Source: Yersinia canariae
GTDB lineage: Bacteria > Pseudomonadota > Gammaproteobacteria > Enterobacterales > Enterobacteriaceae
Direction of reading: 5' to 3'
NCBI RefSeq assembly: GCF_009831415.1
Contig: NZ_CP043727.1
Location: forward strand, 4,030,001-4,094,000
DNA: 64,000 nucleotides
Shown here: piece after piece, positions 1-9,769 of the stretch
How the letters are laid out: each line of letters begins with the position of its first letter
Numbering within the stretch: position 1 is the stretch's first letter
The notes under the pieces: model-generated
Databases searched by the model: none
What the model saw: the letters and a program-made list of their open reading frames with translations, nothing else
What the model was told of the DNA's origin: nothing
Translations under genes and position numbers: made by a program

Positions 1-617
1 CCCGGTCGGTCGGTCATTGGCCGCGGGAAAGTAAATCGTCCAGCAGTACCTTGTTGTGCCATACGCGACAACATTGGCCCTCCGGGATAATCCAATCCTA
101 ACAATTTCGCTGTTTTATCAAAAGCTTCACCTGCCGCATCATCAACAGATTCGCCCAGCAATAAATATTCGCCAATACCCGTCACACTGATTAATTGCGT
201 GTGGCCGCCGGAGACAAGTAACGCGACAAACGGGAATTCCGGAACATTTTCTTCCAGCATCGGTGCCAATAAATGCCCTTCCATATGATGAACGGGCACA
301 GCAGGAACTCCCCAAGCAAAGGCTAATGCGCGGCCTACTGTGGCGCCAACCAATAATGCACCGACTAACCCTGGGCCTGCGGTATACGCCACGCCATCAA
401 TGTCTTTGGCGCTCAAATTAGCTTCTTTCAATGCAGCTTGAATCAATGGCACCGTTTTGCGCACATGATCACGGGAAGCCAGCTCAGGGACGACGCCGCC
501 ATAATCAGCATGCAATTTAACCTGACTGTACAATTGGTTAGCTAACAGACCGGTTTCATCGTCATACACTGCAATTCCGGTTTCATCGCAGGACGTTTCT
601 ATACCCAAAACTCGCAT
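1..617 (-). CDS. tsaD: tRNA N6-threonylcarbamoyladenosine synthase TsaD, partial (C-terminus outside window)
   Basis: TsaD transfers the threonylcarbamoyl group from TC-AMP to A37 of ANN-decoding tRNAs, working with TsaB and TsaE in the cytoplasm. The N-terminus reads [20 protein letters not shown], the typical ASKHA-fold start of the family. The metal-binding pair lies in HHMEGHL (His at about residues 111 and 115). The gene starts at the ATG complementary to 615-617 and runs off the left edge after about 205 of the usual ~337 residues, ending in [12 protein letters not shown], which matches the family. It is divergent from rpsU, the classic enterobacterial arrangement. An upstream in-frame ATG three codons earlier (MGNVMRVL) exists, but MRVLGIET is the conserved start. 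Identification is secure. Confidence 0.97.
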   Translation of the reverse strand, partial: MRVLGIETSCDETGIAVYDDETGLLANQLYSQVKLHADYGGVVPELASRDHVRKTVPLIQAALKEANLSAKDIDGVAYTAGPGLVGALLVGATVGRALAFAWGVPAVPVHHMEGHLLAPMLEENVPEFPFVALLVSGGHTQLISVTGIGEYLLLGESVDDAAGEAFDKTAKLLGLDYPGGPMLSRMAQQGTAGRFTFPRPMTDRP

Positions 618-773
618 TACATTTCCCATCATTCACGTGCGGCCGATAGTTTAGCATAACCGTGCCGCTCGTCATGATTTCTGATACTAAACTGCACGGG
701 AAAACTGCTTTTTGGCTATCCAACACCATGAATGTTGTTGATAGTTTTCACATTTGAAAAGAATGTTGATAAA

Positions 774-803
774 TTCGATCAACAGCCCTGTTTAGTATAT
801 AAT
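774..803 (+). promoter_or_regulatory. probable promoter of the rpsU-dnaG-rpoD operon
   Basis: A perfect TATAAT (798-803) lies 186 bases before rpsU in the tsaD/rpsU divergent gap. The best -35 candidate at 18-bp spacing is weak (TTCGAT, 774-779). The position agrees with the main macromolecular-synthesis operon promoter in enterobacteria. No canonical LexA box (CTG-N10-CAG) is present here. Confidence 0.5.
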
Positions 804-977
804 CAGCGGCCGTCGCACTCTTGGCACCACTTTCTTGTAAAGAACGAGGGCGACATCACAGGGGCGTGCCTGTTTCAATTTGCTGTGGTGCTTTACAAAG
901 CAGCATCCATTGAAGTAAAATTCCGCACCATTTTGAGAAGGCTGGCGATTGGCCAGCAGCAAACCGATTTCTATTGA

Positions 978-1205
<228 letters not shown>

Positions 1206-1211
1206 TTCTTC

Positions 1212-1238
1212 GGGGGTAACCCCACCGCGTAGTTTTTT
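1212..1238 (+). terminator. internal terminator between rpsU and dnaG
   Basis: A short stem GGGG-TAA-CCCC (about 1213-1223) is followed, after a few bases, by a six-T run (1233-1238). The position matches the known partial terminator between rpsU and dnaG in E. coli. The gap between stem and T-run makes it look leaky. Confidence 0.45.
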
Positions 1239-1341
1239 ATGTTCTAAGAACGCGCAGATCGAGTAGTTGCATACGAAGGCCGTGCTTTCCGAAAGGAATG
1301 CGCGGCTTGTTCTCGTTTATGGACTGACCGAATAGGGGCTT

Positions 1342-3090
1342 ATGGCTGGACGAATTCCACGCATATTTATCAATGACTTGCTGGCTCGCACCGACATCGT
1401 CGATCTTATCGATGCTCGGGTAAAGCTGAAGAAGCAAGGCAAAAATTATCATGCGTGCTGTCCGTTCCATCATGAGAAAACACCCTCATTCACCGTTAAT
1501 GGCGATAAACAGTTTTATCACTGTTTTGGCTGTGGTGCGCACGGTAATGCTGTTGATTTCTTGATGAATTACGACAGGCTAGAGTTTGTCGAAAGTATCG
1601 AGGAATTAGCAACTATGCACGGGCTGGAAGTGCCTTACGAGGTAGGAACCGGCACCACTCAGTTAGAACGTCATCAACGACAAAGTCTTTATCAACTGAT
1701 GGAAAGCCTGAGCGCGTTCTATCAACAATCACTCAAGGGCCAGACCGCCAATCAGGCACGTGAATACCTTAAGCATCGCGGTTTGAGTGAAGAAATCATC
1801 CAACATTTTGCTATCGGTTTTGCCCCCCCAGGTTGGGACAATGCCTTAAAACGTTTTGGGCGCGATGGTGAAAGCCGGACAGCACTGAACGATGCAGGGA
1901 TGCTGGTGACTAATGATACAGGGCGGACTTACGATCGTTTTCGTGAGCGCGTCATGTTCCCCATCCGTGATAAACGCGGGCGGGTTATCGCTTTTGGTGG
2001 GCGAATTCTGGGCGACGGAGTACCAAAGTATCTTAACTCCCCAGAGACTGAAATTTTTCATAAGGGCCGCCAGTTATACGGCTTGTATGAAGCGCAAGTG
2101 AACCACCCCAATCCAACACGACTGCTCGTGGTGGAAGGTTATATGGATGTGGTCGCACTGGCGCAATTTGGTATTGATTATGCCGTTGCTTCGCTGGGTA
2201 CAGCGACCACTGCGGAACATATTCAATTATTATTCCGCGCAACGGATAACGTAATTTGTTGTTATGACGGCGATCGTGCAGGTAGAGATGCGGCTTGGCG
2301 CGCATTAGAAACCGCACTTCCCTATCTAAATGATGGGCGTCAGCTACGCTTTATGTTTTTGCCTGATGGCGAGGACCCAGACACTCTGGTGCGTAAAGAA
2401 GGGAAAGATGCATTCGAACAGCGGATGGAGGAGGCGCAGCCACTCTCAACCTTCTTGTTCGAAACATTAATGCCACAGGTGGATTTGAGCAGCCCAGACG
2501 GGCGCGCCAAATTAAGCACACTGGCACTCCCTTTAATCAGCCAGGTGCCCGGAGAAACCTTGCGGCTTTATCTGCGCCAGCAGTTAGGCAATAAGTTGGG
2601 CCTGCTCGATGACAGCCAGCTAGACAAGCTGATGCCGAAACAGGCTGATAATATAAATAGCTACCAGCCGCCCCAGCTAAAACGCACAACCATGCGTATA
2701 CTTATAGGGCTACTGGTACAAAATCCACAACTGGCAACACTCATCCCTTCATTGCAGGGCGTCGAGCAAGCCAAGTTAGCCGGTTTACCGCTATTTATTG
2801 AGTTGGTTGAGACATGTTTAGCTCAACCGGGGCTGACAACCGGGCAGTTATTAGAACTGTATCGTGATAATAAATTCAGCCAACAGCTTGAAACTCTCGC
2901 AACATGGAACCACATGATTGTTGAGGACATGGTCGAACAGACTTTTGTCGACACGCTAACCAGCCTGTATGACTCCATATTGGAGCAACGTCAGGAAACA
3001 CTAATAGCGCGTGATCGTACACATGGATTAAACGCCGAAGAACGTAAAGAGCTTTGGTCTTTGAATCTGGCGTTAGCCAGAAAAAAATGA
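1342..3090 (+). CDS. dnaG: DNA primase DnaG
   Basis: Replicative primase, which lays RNA primers at the fork in partnership with DnaB. The protein is 582 aa, the normal enterobacterial length. The N-terminal CHC2 zinc-binding domain is visible ([12 protein letters not shown] and [12 protein letters not shown], residues about 40-64). The TOPRIM core follows ([13 protein letters not shown] with its catalytic Glu, and [11 protein letters not shown] with the Asp pair). A C-terminal helicase-binding domain ends in [16 protein letters not shown]. The start ATG at 1342 has an AGGGGC-type ribosome site. It lies between rpsU and rpoD. Confidence 0.98.
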   Translation: MAGRIPRIFINDLLARTDIVDLIDARVKLKKQGKNYHACCPFHHEKTPSFTVNGDKQFYHCFGCGAHGNAVDFLMNYDRLEFVESIEELATMHGLEVPYEVGTGTTQLERHQRQSLYQLMESLSAFYQQSLKGQTANQAREYLKHRGLSEEIIQHFAIGFAPPGWDNALKRFGRDGESRTALNDAGMLVTNDTGRTYDRFRERVMFPIRDKRGRVIAFGGRILGDGVPKYLNSPETEIFHKGRQLYGLYEAQVNHPNPTRLLVVEGYMDVVALAQFGIDYAVASLGTATTAEHIQLLFRATDNVICCYDGDRAGRDAAWRALETALPYLNDGRQLRFMFLPDGEDPDTLVRKEGKDAFEQRMEEAQPLSTFLFETLMPQVDLSSPDGRAKLSTLALPLISQVPGETLRLYLRQQLGNKLGLLDDSQLDKLMPKQADNINSYQPPQLKRTTMRILIGLLVQNPQLATLIPSLQGVEQAKLAGLPLFIELVETCLAQPGLTTGQLLELYRDNKFSQQLETLATWNHMIVEDMVEQTFVDTLTSLYDSILEQRQETLIARDRTHGLNAEERKELWSLNLALARKK

Positions 3091-3247
3091 AACACCCAAC
3101 GGCTTAATTGCCGATAAATGTGGGGGCAGATCCCCACAAGATGCCGTCATAGCGGGCAGCGGCGACAAAAAAAAGCCCCAAATGCTATTGTTGGCGGTTT
3201 CGCCGACCGACACCAACCCAAATACTCTGAAGTGTGGATACCGTCTT

Positions 3248-5086
3248 ATGGAGCAAAACCCGCAGTCACAGCTGAAGCTACTTGTCACCCGTGGTAAGGA
3301 GCAAGGCTATCTGACCTATGCTGAGGTCAATGACCATCTGCCGGAAGATATCGTCGATTCCGATCAGATCGAAGACATCATCCAGATGATTAATGACATG
3401 GGCATACAGGTGCTGGAAGAAGCTCCTGATGCCGATGATTTAATGCTGGCCGAGAACACCACTGATACCGACGATGACGCGGCTGAAGCTGCCGCACAAG
3501 TGTTGTCCAGTGTTGAATCCGAAATCGGGCGTACAACCGACCCGGTGCGTATGTATATGCGCGAAATGGGTACCGTTGAGCTATTGACGCGTGAAGGCGA
3601 GATTGATATTGCCAAACGTATCGAAGACGGTATCAATCAGGTCCAGTGCTCAGTTGCTGAATACCCTGAAGCGATTACTTACCTCTTGGAACAATATGAT
3701 CGCGTTGAAGCGGGTGAAGCTCGTTTATCTGACCTGATCACCGGATTTGTTGATCCAAACGCCGAAGAAGATATTGCACCGACGGCGACTCACGTTGGTT
3801 CCGAATTATCCACCGAAGAAATGGATGATGACGACGACGAAGATGAAGACGAAGACGAAGAAGAAGACGACAACAGCATCGACCCAGAGCTGGCACGCCA
3901 GAAATTCAGCGAACTGCGTGAGCAATATGAAAACGCACGCATGGAAATCAAGAAAAATGGCCGTAGCCATGCCAATGCTGCTGCTGAAATTCTGAAGCTT
4001 TCTGAAGTGTTCAAACAGTTCCGCCTGGTACCGAAGCAATTCGACTACCTGGTCAACAACATGCGTACTATGATGGACCGCGTTCGTACTCAAGAACGTA
4101 TCATCATGAAGCTGTGTGTTGAACAGTGCAAAATGCCGAAGAAAAACTTCGTCACCTTGTTTGCTAGCAATGAAACCAGCGACACTTGGTTTGCGGCAGC
4201 AATTGCCATGGGTAAACCGTGGTCTGAAAAACTGAAAGATGTTTCGGATGATGTACAACGCAGCTTGCAGAAATTGCGTCAGATCGAAGAAGAAACCGGC
4301 CTGACCATCGAGCAAGTGAAAGACATTAACCGTCGTATGTCTATCGGTGAAGCTAAAGCACGCCGTGCCAAGAAAGAAATGGTTGAGGCTAACCTGCGTC
4401 TGGTTATCTCTATTGCGAAAAAATACACCAACCGTGGCTTGCAGTTCCTTGATTTAATTCAGGAAGGCAACATCGGCTTGATGAAAGCAGTAGATAAATT
4501 CGAATACCGTCGTGGTTATAAGTTCTCAACCTATGCCACTTGGTGGATTCGTCAGGCTATCACCCGCTCTATCGCGGACCAGGCACGTACCATCCGTATT
4601 CCGGTGCATATGATTGAGACCATTAACAAACTCAACCGTATTTCACGCCAGATGCTGCAAGAGATGGGCCGTGAACCAACACCGGAAGAACTGGCTGAAC
4701 GCATGCTGATGCCGGAAGACAAGATTCGTAAAGTGTTGAAGATTGCGAAAGAGCCAATCTCAATGGAAACCCCAATCGGTGATGATGAAGATTCACATCT
4801 GGGCGATTTCATTGAAGATACCACTCTGGAACTACCGCTGGACTCTGCTACCTCTGAGAGCCTGCGCTCTGCCACTCACGACGTGTTGGCTGGCCTGACT
4901 GCGCGTGAAGCGAAAGTTCTGCGTATGCGTTTCGGTATCGATATGAACACTGACCACACGCTGGAAGAAGTGGGCAAACAGTTCGACGTAACCCGTGAAC
5001 GTATCCGTCAGATCGAAGCGAAGGCATTGCGTAAACTGCGCCACCCAAGCCGCTCTGAAGTGCTGCGCAGCTTCCTGGACGATTAA
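3248..5086 (+). CDS. rpoD: RNA polymerase sigma-70 factor RpoD
   Basis: Primary sigma factor, directing RNA polymerase to housekeeping promoters. I place the start at the ATG at 3248 ([20 protein letters not shown]), giving 612 aa, as in E. coli (613). The open frame extends 22 codons upstream, but that segment is not part of the family. Region 1.1, the acidic non-conserved insert (a D/E run near residues 195-210), region 2 ([20 protein letters not shown] and [10 protein letters not shown]), region 3 and the region 4 HTH ([20 protein letters not shown]) are all present in order. A 7-bp hairpin in the dnaG-rpoD spacer (3119-3138) lies where mRNA processing is known in E. coli. A strong terminator follows. 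Confidence 0.98.
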   Translation: MEQNPQSQLKLLVTRGKEQGYLTYAEVNDHLPEDIVDSDQIEDIIQMINDMGIQVLEEAPDADDLMLAENTTDTDDDAAEAAAQVLSSVESEIGRTTDPVRMYMREMGTVELLTREGEIDIAKRIEDGINQVQCSVAEYPEAITYLLEQYDRVEAGEARLSDLITGFVDPNAEEDIAPTATHVGSELSTEEMDDDDDEDEDEDEEEDDNSIDPELARQKFSELREQYENARMEIKKNGRSHANAAAEILKLSEVFKQFRLVPKQFDYLVNNMRTMMDRVRTQERIIMKLCVEQCKMPKKNFVTLFASNETSDTWFAAAIAMGKPWSEKLKDVSDDVQRSLQKLRQIEEETGLTIEQVKDINRRMSIGEAKARRAKKEMVEANLRLVISIAKKYTNRGLQFLDLIQEGNIGLMKAVDKFEYRRGYKFSTYATWWIRQAITRSIADQARTIRIPVHMIETINKLNRISRQMLQEMGREPTPEELAERMLMPEDKIRKVLKIAKEPISMETPIGDDEDSHLGDFIEDTTLELPLDSATSESLRSATHDVLAGLTAREAKVLRMRFGIDMNTDHTLEEVGKQFDVTRERIRQIEAKALRKLRHPSRSEVLRSFLDD

Positions 5087-5111
5087 TCGTCAGTTGCAGT
5101 GATAAGCACAC

Positions 5112-5144
5112 AAAAAACCCCGGCATGCCGGGGTTTTTCTTTTT
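5112..5144 (+). terminator. rho-independent terminator after rpoD
   Basis: A-run, then the perfect stem CCCCGGCATGCCGGGG and a TTTTTCTTTTT tail, 25 bases after the rpoD stop. It ends the rpsU-dnaG-rpoD operon. The flanking A and T runs mean it could also work in reverse. Confidence 0.93.
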
Positions 5145-5249
5145 AGCCGAATACGGCTCTTCTAAAACCCGTATCCATGCACTATTGCCTGCTATGTCCG
5201 TAAAAAACCTTAATTTTGCGCATAAAACACCCATCTGATTCTTCAGCTC

Positions 5250-5279
5250 TAGACCGCGGGATAAAAACTACCGTATAAT
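5250..5279 (+). promoter_or_regulatory. promoter of the CAU tRNA gene
   Basis: A perfect TATAAT (5274-5279) lies 14 bases before the tRNA 5' end, with a weak -35 (TAGACC, 5250-5255) at 18-bp spacing. The G/C-rich bases after the -10 resemble a stringent-control discriminator. Confidence 0.5.
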
Positions 5280-5293
5280 CAGCGCCCAAGTCT

Positions 5294-5370
5294 GGCCCCT
5301 TAGCTCAGTTGGTTAGAGCACGCGACTCATAATCGCTTGGTCACTGGTTCAAGTCCAGTAGGGGCCACCA
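5294..5370 (+). tRNA. ileX: tRNA-Ile2 (anticodon CAU, lysidine-modified), ileX type
   Basis: 77-nt cloverleaf with encoded CCA. The acceptor stem is GGCCCCT/AGGGGCC, the anticodon loop CTCATAA carries CAT, and the T-loop is GTTCAAGTC. The sequence is nearly identical to what I recall of E. coli ileX, which also lies downstream of rpoD. CAU tRNAs of this type decode AUA after TilS converts C34 to lysidine. The 3' 47 nt of the gene plus 3 further bases form the left copy of the island's 50-bp repeat, so the gene has been rebuilt intact on integration. The alternative, an elongator tRNA-Met, is less likely from the acceptor sequence and genomic position. Confidence 0.93.
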
Positions 5371-5373
5371 AAT
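5324..5373 (+). repeat. attL: 50-bp direct repeat inside the tRNA 3' half
   Basis: Perfect 50-bp match (from GACTCATAATCGCTTGG to CCACCAAAT) to 52460-52509. It covers the anticodon arm through CCA plus 3 bases. This is the crossover region of the island's integrase and its left boundary. Confidence 0.95.
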
Positions 5374-5378
5374 AAAAC

Positions 5379-5419
5379 AAGGAGTTAGATGAGAAATCGT
5401 CTGACTCCTTTTTCTTTTT
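5379..5419 (+). terminator. terminator after ileX supplied by the island
   Basis: Stem AAGGAGT.AGA pairing with TCT.ACTCCTT and a TTTTTCTTTTT tail, directly after the tRNA. The original chromosomal terminator appears to be the one now beyond attR (52533-52561), so the island brings its own terminator for the rebuilt tRNA gene. Confidence 0.8.
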
Positions 5420-5428
5420 ATACGAATC

Positions 5429-5454
5429 GGGTCAGGTAATGGGTCAGGTAAGGA
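5429..5454 (+). repeat. left integrase arm-type repeat (two GGGTCAGGTAA units)
   Basis: The 26 bases GGGTCAGGTAATGGGTCAGG plus TAAGGA are identical to 52311-52336 next to the integrase gene. They contain two direct copies of an 11-12-mer, as expected of arm-type integrase sites (or an excisionase/AlpA site) flanking both junctions. The arm role is inferred from position. Confidence 0.6.
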
Positions 5455-5472
5455 ATTGCCTCCCTGCCCTCT

Positions 5473-6306
5473 TCATCTCGCTGCCAGCATCCCCGGATAG
5501 TGCTTTGCCACGATATCATTCATCTTTTCTGTCAGATCACACCGCTTAAAAGTGATGTGCGCTGTTCCCTTCTGGAAGTAACGGATACTGAAGAAATCAT
5601 CTTCGTAAATATCCTTCGAAGGGTTGTCCCGAATATGCTCCATCAATCGAGTAGTAACATCGCCACGGTTGTCGGGTATCGGTTTACCATCCAGCAGAAA
5701 TAGCATTCGCTCCAGATCCGCCAGTTGATCCCTACGCCAGCCCCAGTTCAAACTAAATCCCCAGCGGTTATGCGTCACCAGATTATTGATGATGATCTTC
5801 TTACCAAAACTACAAGGACTATTGGTCTTATAATCCCATGACAGACCTTTGAACACATTGATGATCCCACGTTCAAAGACATCCATTTTGTTCAGATGTA
5901 ACTGCTCAAAAGTACTGAGTATATTCGCCTCGCTGATGGCAGGCAGATCACCCTCCTCCAGGTTCTTATGCCACTGGTCGCGCGCCTGAGCATCCATCAA
6001 GGCCATCATGCCAGACTTCAACATCAAGTCTCGCCAGATACTACGGTCAATATTGCGGGTGACGGCAGGCAGCGCTTTTTCTACCTTTTCGGTCATCCAG
6101 CTATCGTAACGATGCCCGGCTTTCATCGCCCAGTCTTGCGCTGTACCACCGCCAATTTCTGAGGTTAACCGTGAAATGGCATCAAGCTGCTCAATGAGTT
6201 GTTCTATCTGTTTCAGTGCGGCATCGCGGCCAGTGACCACACGTTCGATATTGGTCGAAAGGATAAGTTCGTTGTGACCTGTTAACACGTTGGGTTCTGT
6301 TTGCAT
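5473..6306 (-). CDS. DUF4942 domain-containing protein
   Basis: A 277-aa soluble protein of the DUF4942 family, regularly found as the last gene after the CbeA/CbtA toxin-antitoxin pair in enterobacterial islands. The molecular function is unknown. I chose the ATG complementary to 6304-6306 (MQTEPNVLTGHNELILSTNI); the frame is open 64 codons further upstream, but that part has no family character. Visible features are a helical N-terminal half (residues 30-130) and an aromatic-rich segment (WGFSLNWGWRRDQLADLERM, about residues 180-200). It lies downstream of cbtA on the same strand and is the closest gene to attL. Confidence 0.8.
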   Translation of the reverse strand: MQTEPNVLTGHNELILSTNIERVVTGRDAALKQIEQLIEQLDAISRLTSEIGGGTAQDWAMKAGHRYDSWMTEKVEKALPAVTRNIDRSIWRDLMLKSGMMALMDAQARDQWHKNLEEGDLPAISEANILSTFEQLHLNKMDVFERGIINVFKGLSWDYKTNSPCSFGKKIIINNLVTHNRWGFSLNWGWRRDQLADLERMLFLLDGKPIPDNRGDVTTRLMEHIRDNPSKDIYEDDFFSIRYFQKGTAHITFKRCDLTEKMNDIVAKHYPGMLAAR

Positions 6307-6419
6307 CTTTAATCGTCCATAAAAGCAAACACGCCTGCCGGAAGTGGCAGGCGCATTATGCGATGAATAAAAAGAGAGGAAAGTGCAGAGGTAAAAATCA
6401 GGAATGATGCTCGAAGAAT

Positions 6420-6740
6420 TTACGTATTCATTAATCCGGTAGCTCGCTTTGCTCTGAGAATATCGGTAGCGGTCAGGAACGGTGCCTGCTCCTGCCATGT
6501 AAACCCTTTGCGGTCAGTGCGTATCAGTTCATAACGTTCCACTAGGAAATTCACCGCATCAGCCAGTGTTATTCCCGCTTCAATATGTTCCTGAATGGCC
6601 GCGTCCTCATGGAATGGCGTGTCGTTGAGTGTCAGGCCGTAATGCTGCTCCAGTAGATACGTTAAAAGTTGCTGCCAGACCTGCACAGGTGACAGGCGTG
6701 ACGAAACCGGCAACGTGGCCGGTACAGTTGAGGTTTGCAT
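6420..6740 (-). CDS. cbtA: CbtA/YpjF-family type IV toxin
   Basis: 106-aa toxin of the YeeV/YkfI/YpjF family. Known members stop division and cell-shape maintenance by binding FtsZ and MreB. The signature block [11 protein letters not shown]...[22 protein letters not shown] and the end [12 protein letters not shown] match CbtA very closely. The C-terminus is shorter than YeeV (124 aa) and near YpjF (109 aa). The cognate antitoxin gene lies 67 bases upstream on the same strand, so this is a normal type IV toxin-antitoxin pair. The strand, order and neighbours (radC, antitoxin, toxin, DUF4942) are the standard CP4-type cassette. Confidence 0.93.
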   Translation of the reverse strand: MQTSTVPATLPVSSRLSPVQVWQQLLTYLLEQHYGLTLNDTPFHEDAAIQEHIEAGITLADAVNFLVERYELIRTDRKGFTWQEQAPFLTATDILRAKRATGLMNT

Positions 6741-6807
6741 GAGTTGAGTCTCTTAAAGAAAGGAACGAAAGATTTGATGGCTTACAAAGCTAAGTTGATG
6801 CAGAGGA

Positions 6808-7146
6808 TCAGTCTTTAACCTGATTTGATGGATAAATTGCGATATATACATACCCATAACTGCCCAGCGTATCGGCTTCACAGGTCAGCCCGTTACGGTA
6901 CAGCGTGACGCAGTGCGCGCACCGGGGATTCAACTCACCGGAGAGCAGCATCAATTCCATATGTACGACAAAATGCGGAAAAGCTTCATCCAGATCTCGG
7001 GTCTGCATCTCGCTGAACGAACCGTTGAATTCTGCCCGGTCTGCCAGAAAATGCAGACGATGACCTTCCTGCACCAGCAGAGCTCCAAAACACGGTGTGA
7101 TATCTCGTTTAAGACCCCAGGTTTGAGTAGCATCTTTATTCATCAT
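6808..7146 (-). CDS. cbeA: CbeA/YfjZ-family type IV antitoxin
   Basis: 112-aa antitoxin. Family members counter CbtA by promoting FtsZ and MreB filament bundling rather than by binding the toxin. WGLKRDITPCFGALLVQEG, RLHFLADRAEFNG, MLLSGELNPR and LTCEADTLGSYGYVYIAIYP align with YeeU. The start is ATGATG at 7146, preceded by AGGA at good spacing; the frame stays open 20 codons further upstream without homology. It lies 10 bases after radC and upstream of the toxin. The small DUF987 gene (yeeT/ypjJ) usually found between radC and the antitoxin is missing. Confidence 0.93.
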   Translation of the reverse strand: MMNKDATQTWGLKRDITPCFGALLVQEGHRLHFLADRAEFNGSFSEMQTRDLDEAFPHFVVHMELMLLSGELNPRCAHCVTLYRNGLTCEADTLGSYGYVYIAIYPSNQVKD

Positions 7147-7156
7147 TTTATTCCTG

Positions 7157-7636
7157 TTAAAGAAGACCATGCTCGGCGAAAGAGAAAATCTGTCTGCCAC
7201 CGACAATCAGGTGGTCGGGCATTCGAACTTCCACCAGCATCAGCGCCTGCACCAGTCGCTGGGTAATAGCCTTGTCTGCCTGACTTGGTGCAACCTCCCC
7301 GGAAGGGTGGTTATGGGCAAATATCACCGCCGCAGCGTTAAAGTACAGGGCGCGTTTCACCACTTCCCGGGGATGAACTTCAGTGTGATTGAGGGTGCCG
7401 GTGAACAGTGTTTCGTGGGCAAGCAGCTGGTTCTGGTTATTGAGGTACAGCACGACAAATTCTTCACGCTCAAGGGTTCCCATTTTCAGCCTGAGCCAGT
7501 CGCGAGTGGCCTGTGTGGAGGTGAATGCCACACCCGGTTCGCGCAGGTGTTGTTCAAGCAGAACCAAGGCTAGCTTAATGGTACGCAGTGCCGGTAACGG
7601 CAGTTCAGGTGTAAAAAGAGTGGTTTGTTTATCCAT
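7157..7636 (-). CDS. radC: RadC-family JAB-domain protein (YfjY/YeeS type)
   Basis: 159-aa stand-alone MPN+/JAB metallo-domain protein of the RadC (DUF2466) family carried by islands and prophages. The metal motif is complete: HNHPSG at about residues 108-113, followed by SQADKAIT with the Asp ligand, and an upstream Glu. The family's real role is unresolved; a deubiquitinase-like fold is known, but a DNA-repair role is not established. A perfect AAGGAG site precedes the ATG by 7 bases. It is the first gene of the radC-cbeA-cbtA-DUF4942 run. The usual klcA/ardB antirestriction gene is not present upstream. Confidence 0.9.
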   Translation of the reverse strand: MDKQTTLFTPELPLPALRTIKLALVLLEQHLREPGVAFTSTQATRDWLRLKMGTLEREEFVVLYLNNQNQLLAHETLFTGTLNHTEVHPREVVKRALYFNAAAVIFAHNHPSGEVAPSQADKAITQRLVQALMLVEVRMPDHLIVGGRQIFSFAEHGLL

Positions 7637-8073
7637 AGCAAATCTCCTTAATTAAAGGTGGTAAGGATGGCACTGGATTCGGCACGACAAGCGTGATGGC
7701 CGTATTCGAGTAGGAAGATGGCAATATGATTGCGAAATGCATGAGGAAACGAAGCCAGTAATGACCCAGTGACTTATACCCAATCACAGTGTTAAAAATA
7801 AAAAATCCCGCAATCCAATGAGGATGCGGGAGGAGGCATGGGGATAATATCTATCTGAAATAATTTAGAAAAATGGATTTTTCCAGAGTTCTATTATGAG
7901 ATGTGTTCGTTAGAGGCTTCTTGGATATGATCGTCTGCTGAGTGCCAGAAGCGGACTTTTTAAAAATATTGCGTGCCAAACAATTGGGCGCAGGTCACAT
8001 CAAGTACCAGAATACCTGAAATTTTTGTAGAGCGAGGTTTGTTACCCTGCCCGACCAGCGACATGTGGTTAGT
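7637..8073. other. 437-bp gap with a minus-strand terminator, no gene seen
   Basis: No credible coding sequence. The only clear element is the hairpin at 7807-7830. The remainder looks like a scar where the DUF/antirestriction genes of related islands normally lie. A promoter for radC probably sits just left of 7700 on the minus strand, but I see no strong match. Confidence 0.5.
7793..7830 (-). terminator. minus-strand terminator, probably of the CDF transporter transcript
   Basis: Stem CCCGCA/TGCGGG (7807-7812 with 7825-7830). Read on the minus strand it is followed by ATTTTTTATTTTTA. It lies about 240 bases beyond the CDF gene stop and before radC. Confidence 0.65.
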
Positions 8074-8997
8074 TTAGTGATCAGAAATGTCGAGCGTTTG
8101 GTCGTTCATTGACGCGGGATCTTCCAACGGTTCCACATGAGTGGTGATATGGATAAAAGGCAGTGCGGCGCGGATATCATTCTCTATACGCTCGGCCCAG
8201 TCGTGCCCATATTGAACAGTCCATAGCCCAGGAACTAGGATGTGCATTGTCATAAACGCCCGCCCGCCAGCCTGGCGTGTGCGTAGTGCATGGAAATCAA
8301 GCCCCTGTTCACGATATCCCGCCAGCAGCGACTCGATTTTTTTGAGTTCTTCCGTGGGTAGCGATACGTCCATCAGACCTGCAGCTGAACGACTCATAAG
8401 CTGATAACCAGTCCAAACGATGTTGGCTGCGACCAGCAATGCAACGATCGGATCGACCCAAAACCAGCCGGTCATATAAACCAGTCCGACACCAAAAATG
8501 ACACCGACCGACGTCCAGACATCGGTCAGCAGGTGATGAGCATCTGCCTCAAGAGTGATAGAGTTGTGCTGCCTGCCAGCCCTTAACAAAATGCGAGCCG
8601 TCACAAAATTAAGGATTGATGCGACTGTTGAAACCAGTAATCCGAGACCAATCTCCTCAAGCGGCTGTGGAGTTAACATCCGCTCAACTGCGGTATAGGC
8701 GATACTGGCTGCCGCCAATAGGATCAGAAATCCTTCGAAAGCACTCGAGAAATATTCGGCTTTGCCGTGCCCATATGCATGGTTCTCATCGGCCGGAAGC
8801 GCAGCCAAGGTCAGCATCCAGAGCGCCATTAGGGCTCCAGCGAGGTTAACTACGGATTCTATGGCATCAGATAGCAGACCGACCGAACCGGTCATTTTCC
8901 ACGCCACACCTTTGAGTCCGATAGTGGCAATAGCCGTGGCAATGGAAAGCCAAGCGTAGTGCGTAAGCGGACGAGGTAATCCTTTTGTTTTAGTCAT
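8074..8997 (-). CDS. cation diffusion facilitator family transporter
   Basis: 307-aa inner-membrane CDF protein, a divalent metal/proton antiporter. Six hydrophobic segments occupy residues about 15-205, followed by a cytoplasmic CDF C-terminal domain with HITTHVEP. The TM2 motif is SDAIESVVN (D44-x3-S48), the TM3 region has [13 protein letters not shown], and TM5 has [10 protein letters not shown] (H155-x3-D159). The second metal residue of TM2 is Ser instead of the Asp seen in FieF, so the metal cannot be assigned with confidence (Zn, Fe, Co or Mn are possible). It is a single gene with its own terminator, unrelated to its neighbours, so it is probably accessory cargo. Confidence 0.88.
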   Translation of the reverse strand: MTKTKGLPRPLTHYAWLSIATAIATIGLKGVAWKMTGSVGLLSDAIESVVNLAGALMALWMLTLAALPADENHAYGHGKAEYFSSAFEGFLILLAAASIAYTAVERMLTPQPLEEIGLGLLVSTVASILNFVTARILLRAGRQHNSITLEADAHHLLTDVWTSVGVIFGVGLVYMTGWFWVDPIVALLVAANIVWTGYQLMSRSAAGLMDVSLPTEELKKIESLLAGYREQGLDFHALRTRQAGGRAFMTMHILVPGLWTVQYGHDWAERIENDIRAALPFIHITTHVEPLEDPASMNDQTLDISDH

Positions 8998-9196
8998 TAT
9001 TAACTTCCTAAAATAGGACGACTAACTCACATTTCTATCCATGATAGATAATTAAACAATCATTTCGCCATGAATATTTTTTCATTTTTATTAAATTTCT
9101 TTAAAAAGTCTCTGCAAGTGTAGTTTCATCTTCTAATAAACTAAATTTTAGTTTTAGGGTTTTCTACAACTTGAAGTAATATTATCGCACAACAGA

Positions 9197-9769
9197 TTAG
9201 TCACTTAGGTTAACTGAGCGGTTTTTATATTTTTCAATTAAAATATGCAAAACTCCCATTGCACCATGTGCATAAAAATAGACCTCAATGAAAGTAGTAA
9301 AGAACTTATGCCAGTGGATTACTGTTTCAGCCAGATTTGACTGCATGGTATTCAACAAGAACCATAGGCCACCTGAAAGTGCTACAATTAGCAATGCTAG
9401 AACTCCAAATCCTTGGATTGTACTGGCAATACCTCCCGAATGTGCATCGGGCAGTCGGAAACTAGTCAACGTTTTTATATCTTGTTTAATACCACTAAAG
9501 TCAAGCCCTACCCAGGAAAAGTAATAAGTAAAACCTCTTTGAGTAAGCATCCAACTTAACATAATAAAACCACAAATAATCAGTCCTAACCCTGAAATAA
9601 TGTGCATCCAGGTTATAACTCCTTCAAGACTATGTTCACCAATTGCTTCGGTCTCTGTCAGATTAGAGTTAATAATTTGTGATAATATTAGAAATGCCAC
9701 AATGATGTGAAGAATACGAAAAAAAGGAGCGTAATCATGGGGTAATAGATTCCAGAGTCGCAATTTCAT
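9197..9769 (-). CDS. cytochrome b/b561-type membrane protein
   Basis: 190-aa four-helix membrane protein resembling bacterial cytochrome b561 (Ni/Fe-hydrogenase b-type fold). Candidate heme ligands lie in the helices: His21 (FRILH), His56 (WMHI) and the cluster VIHWHKFF ... YAHGAMGVLHIL near the C-terminus. The start chosen is the ATG complementary to 9767-9769 (MKLRLWNLLPHDYAPF) after AAGGGCTC; 13 further upstream codons are open. It probably shuttles electrons from quinol to a periplasmic partner, but no partner is encoded beside it. A/T-rich compared with neighbours, which suggests separate acquisition. Confidence 0.75.
   Translation of the reverse strand: MKLRLWNLLPHDYAPFFRILHIIVAFLILSQIINSNLTETEAIGEHSLEGVITWMHIISGLGLIICGFIMLSWMLTQRGFTYYFSWVGLDFSGIKQDIKTLTSFRLPDAHSGGIASTIQGFGVLALLIVALSGGLWFLLNTMQSNLAETVIHWHKFFTTFIEVYFYAHGAMGVLHILIEKYKNRSVNLSD

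Noticed and set aside
788..806. Possible LexA box (CTGT...CAG) upstream of rpsU, as known for the E. coli operon
   Set aside because: Spacing between CTG and CAG is 13, not the canonical 10, and the middle is mainly the -10 element.
3806..4315. 169-codon open frame opposite rpoD
   Set aside because: Low-complexity antisense shadow of the acidic insert and conserved rpoD sequence; no ribosome site.
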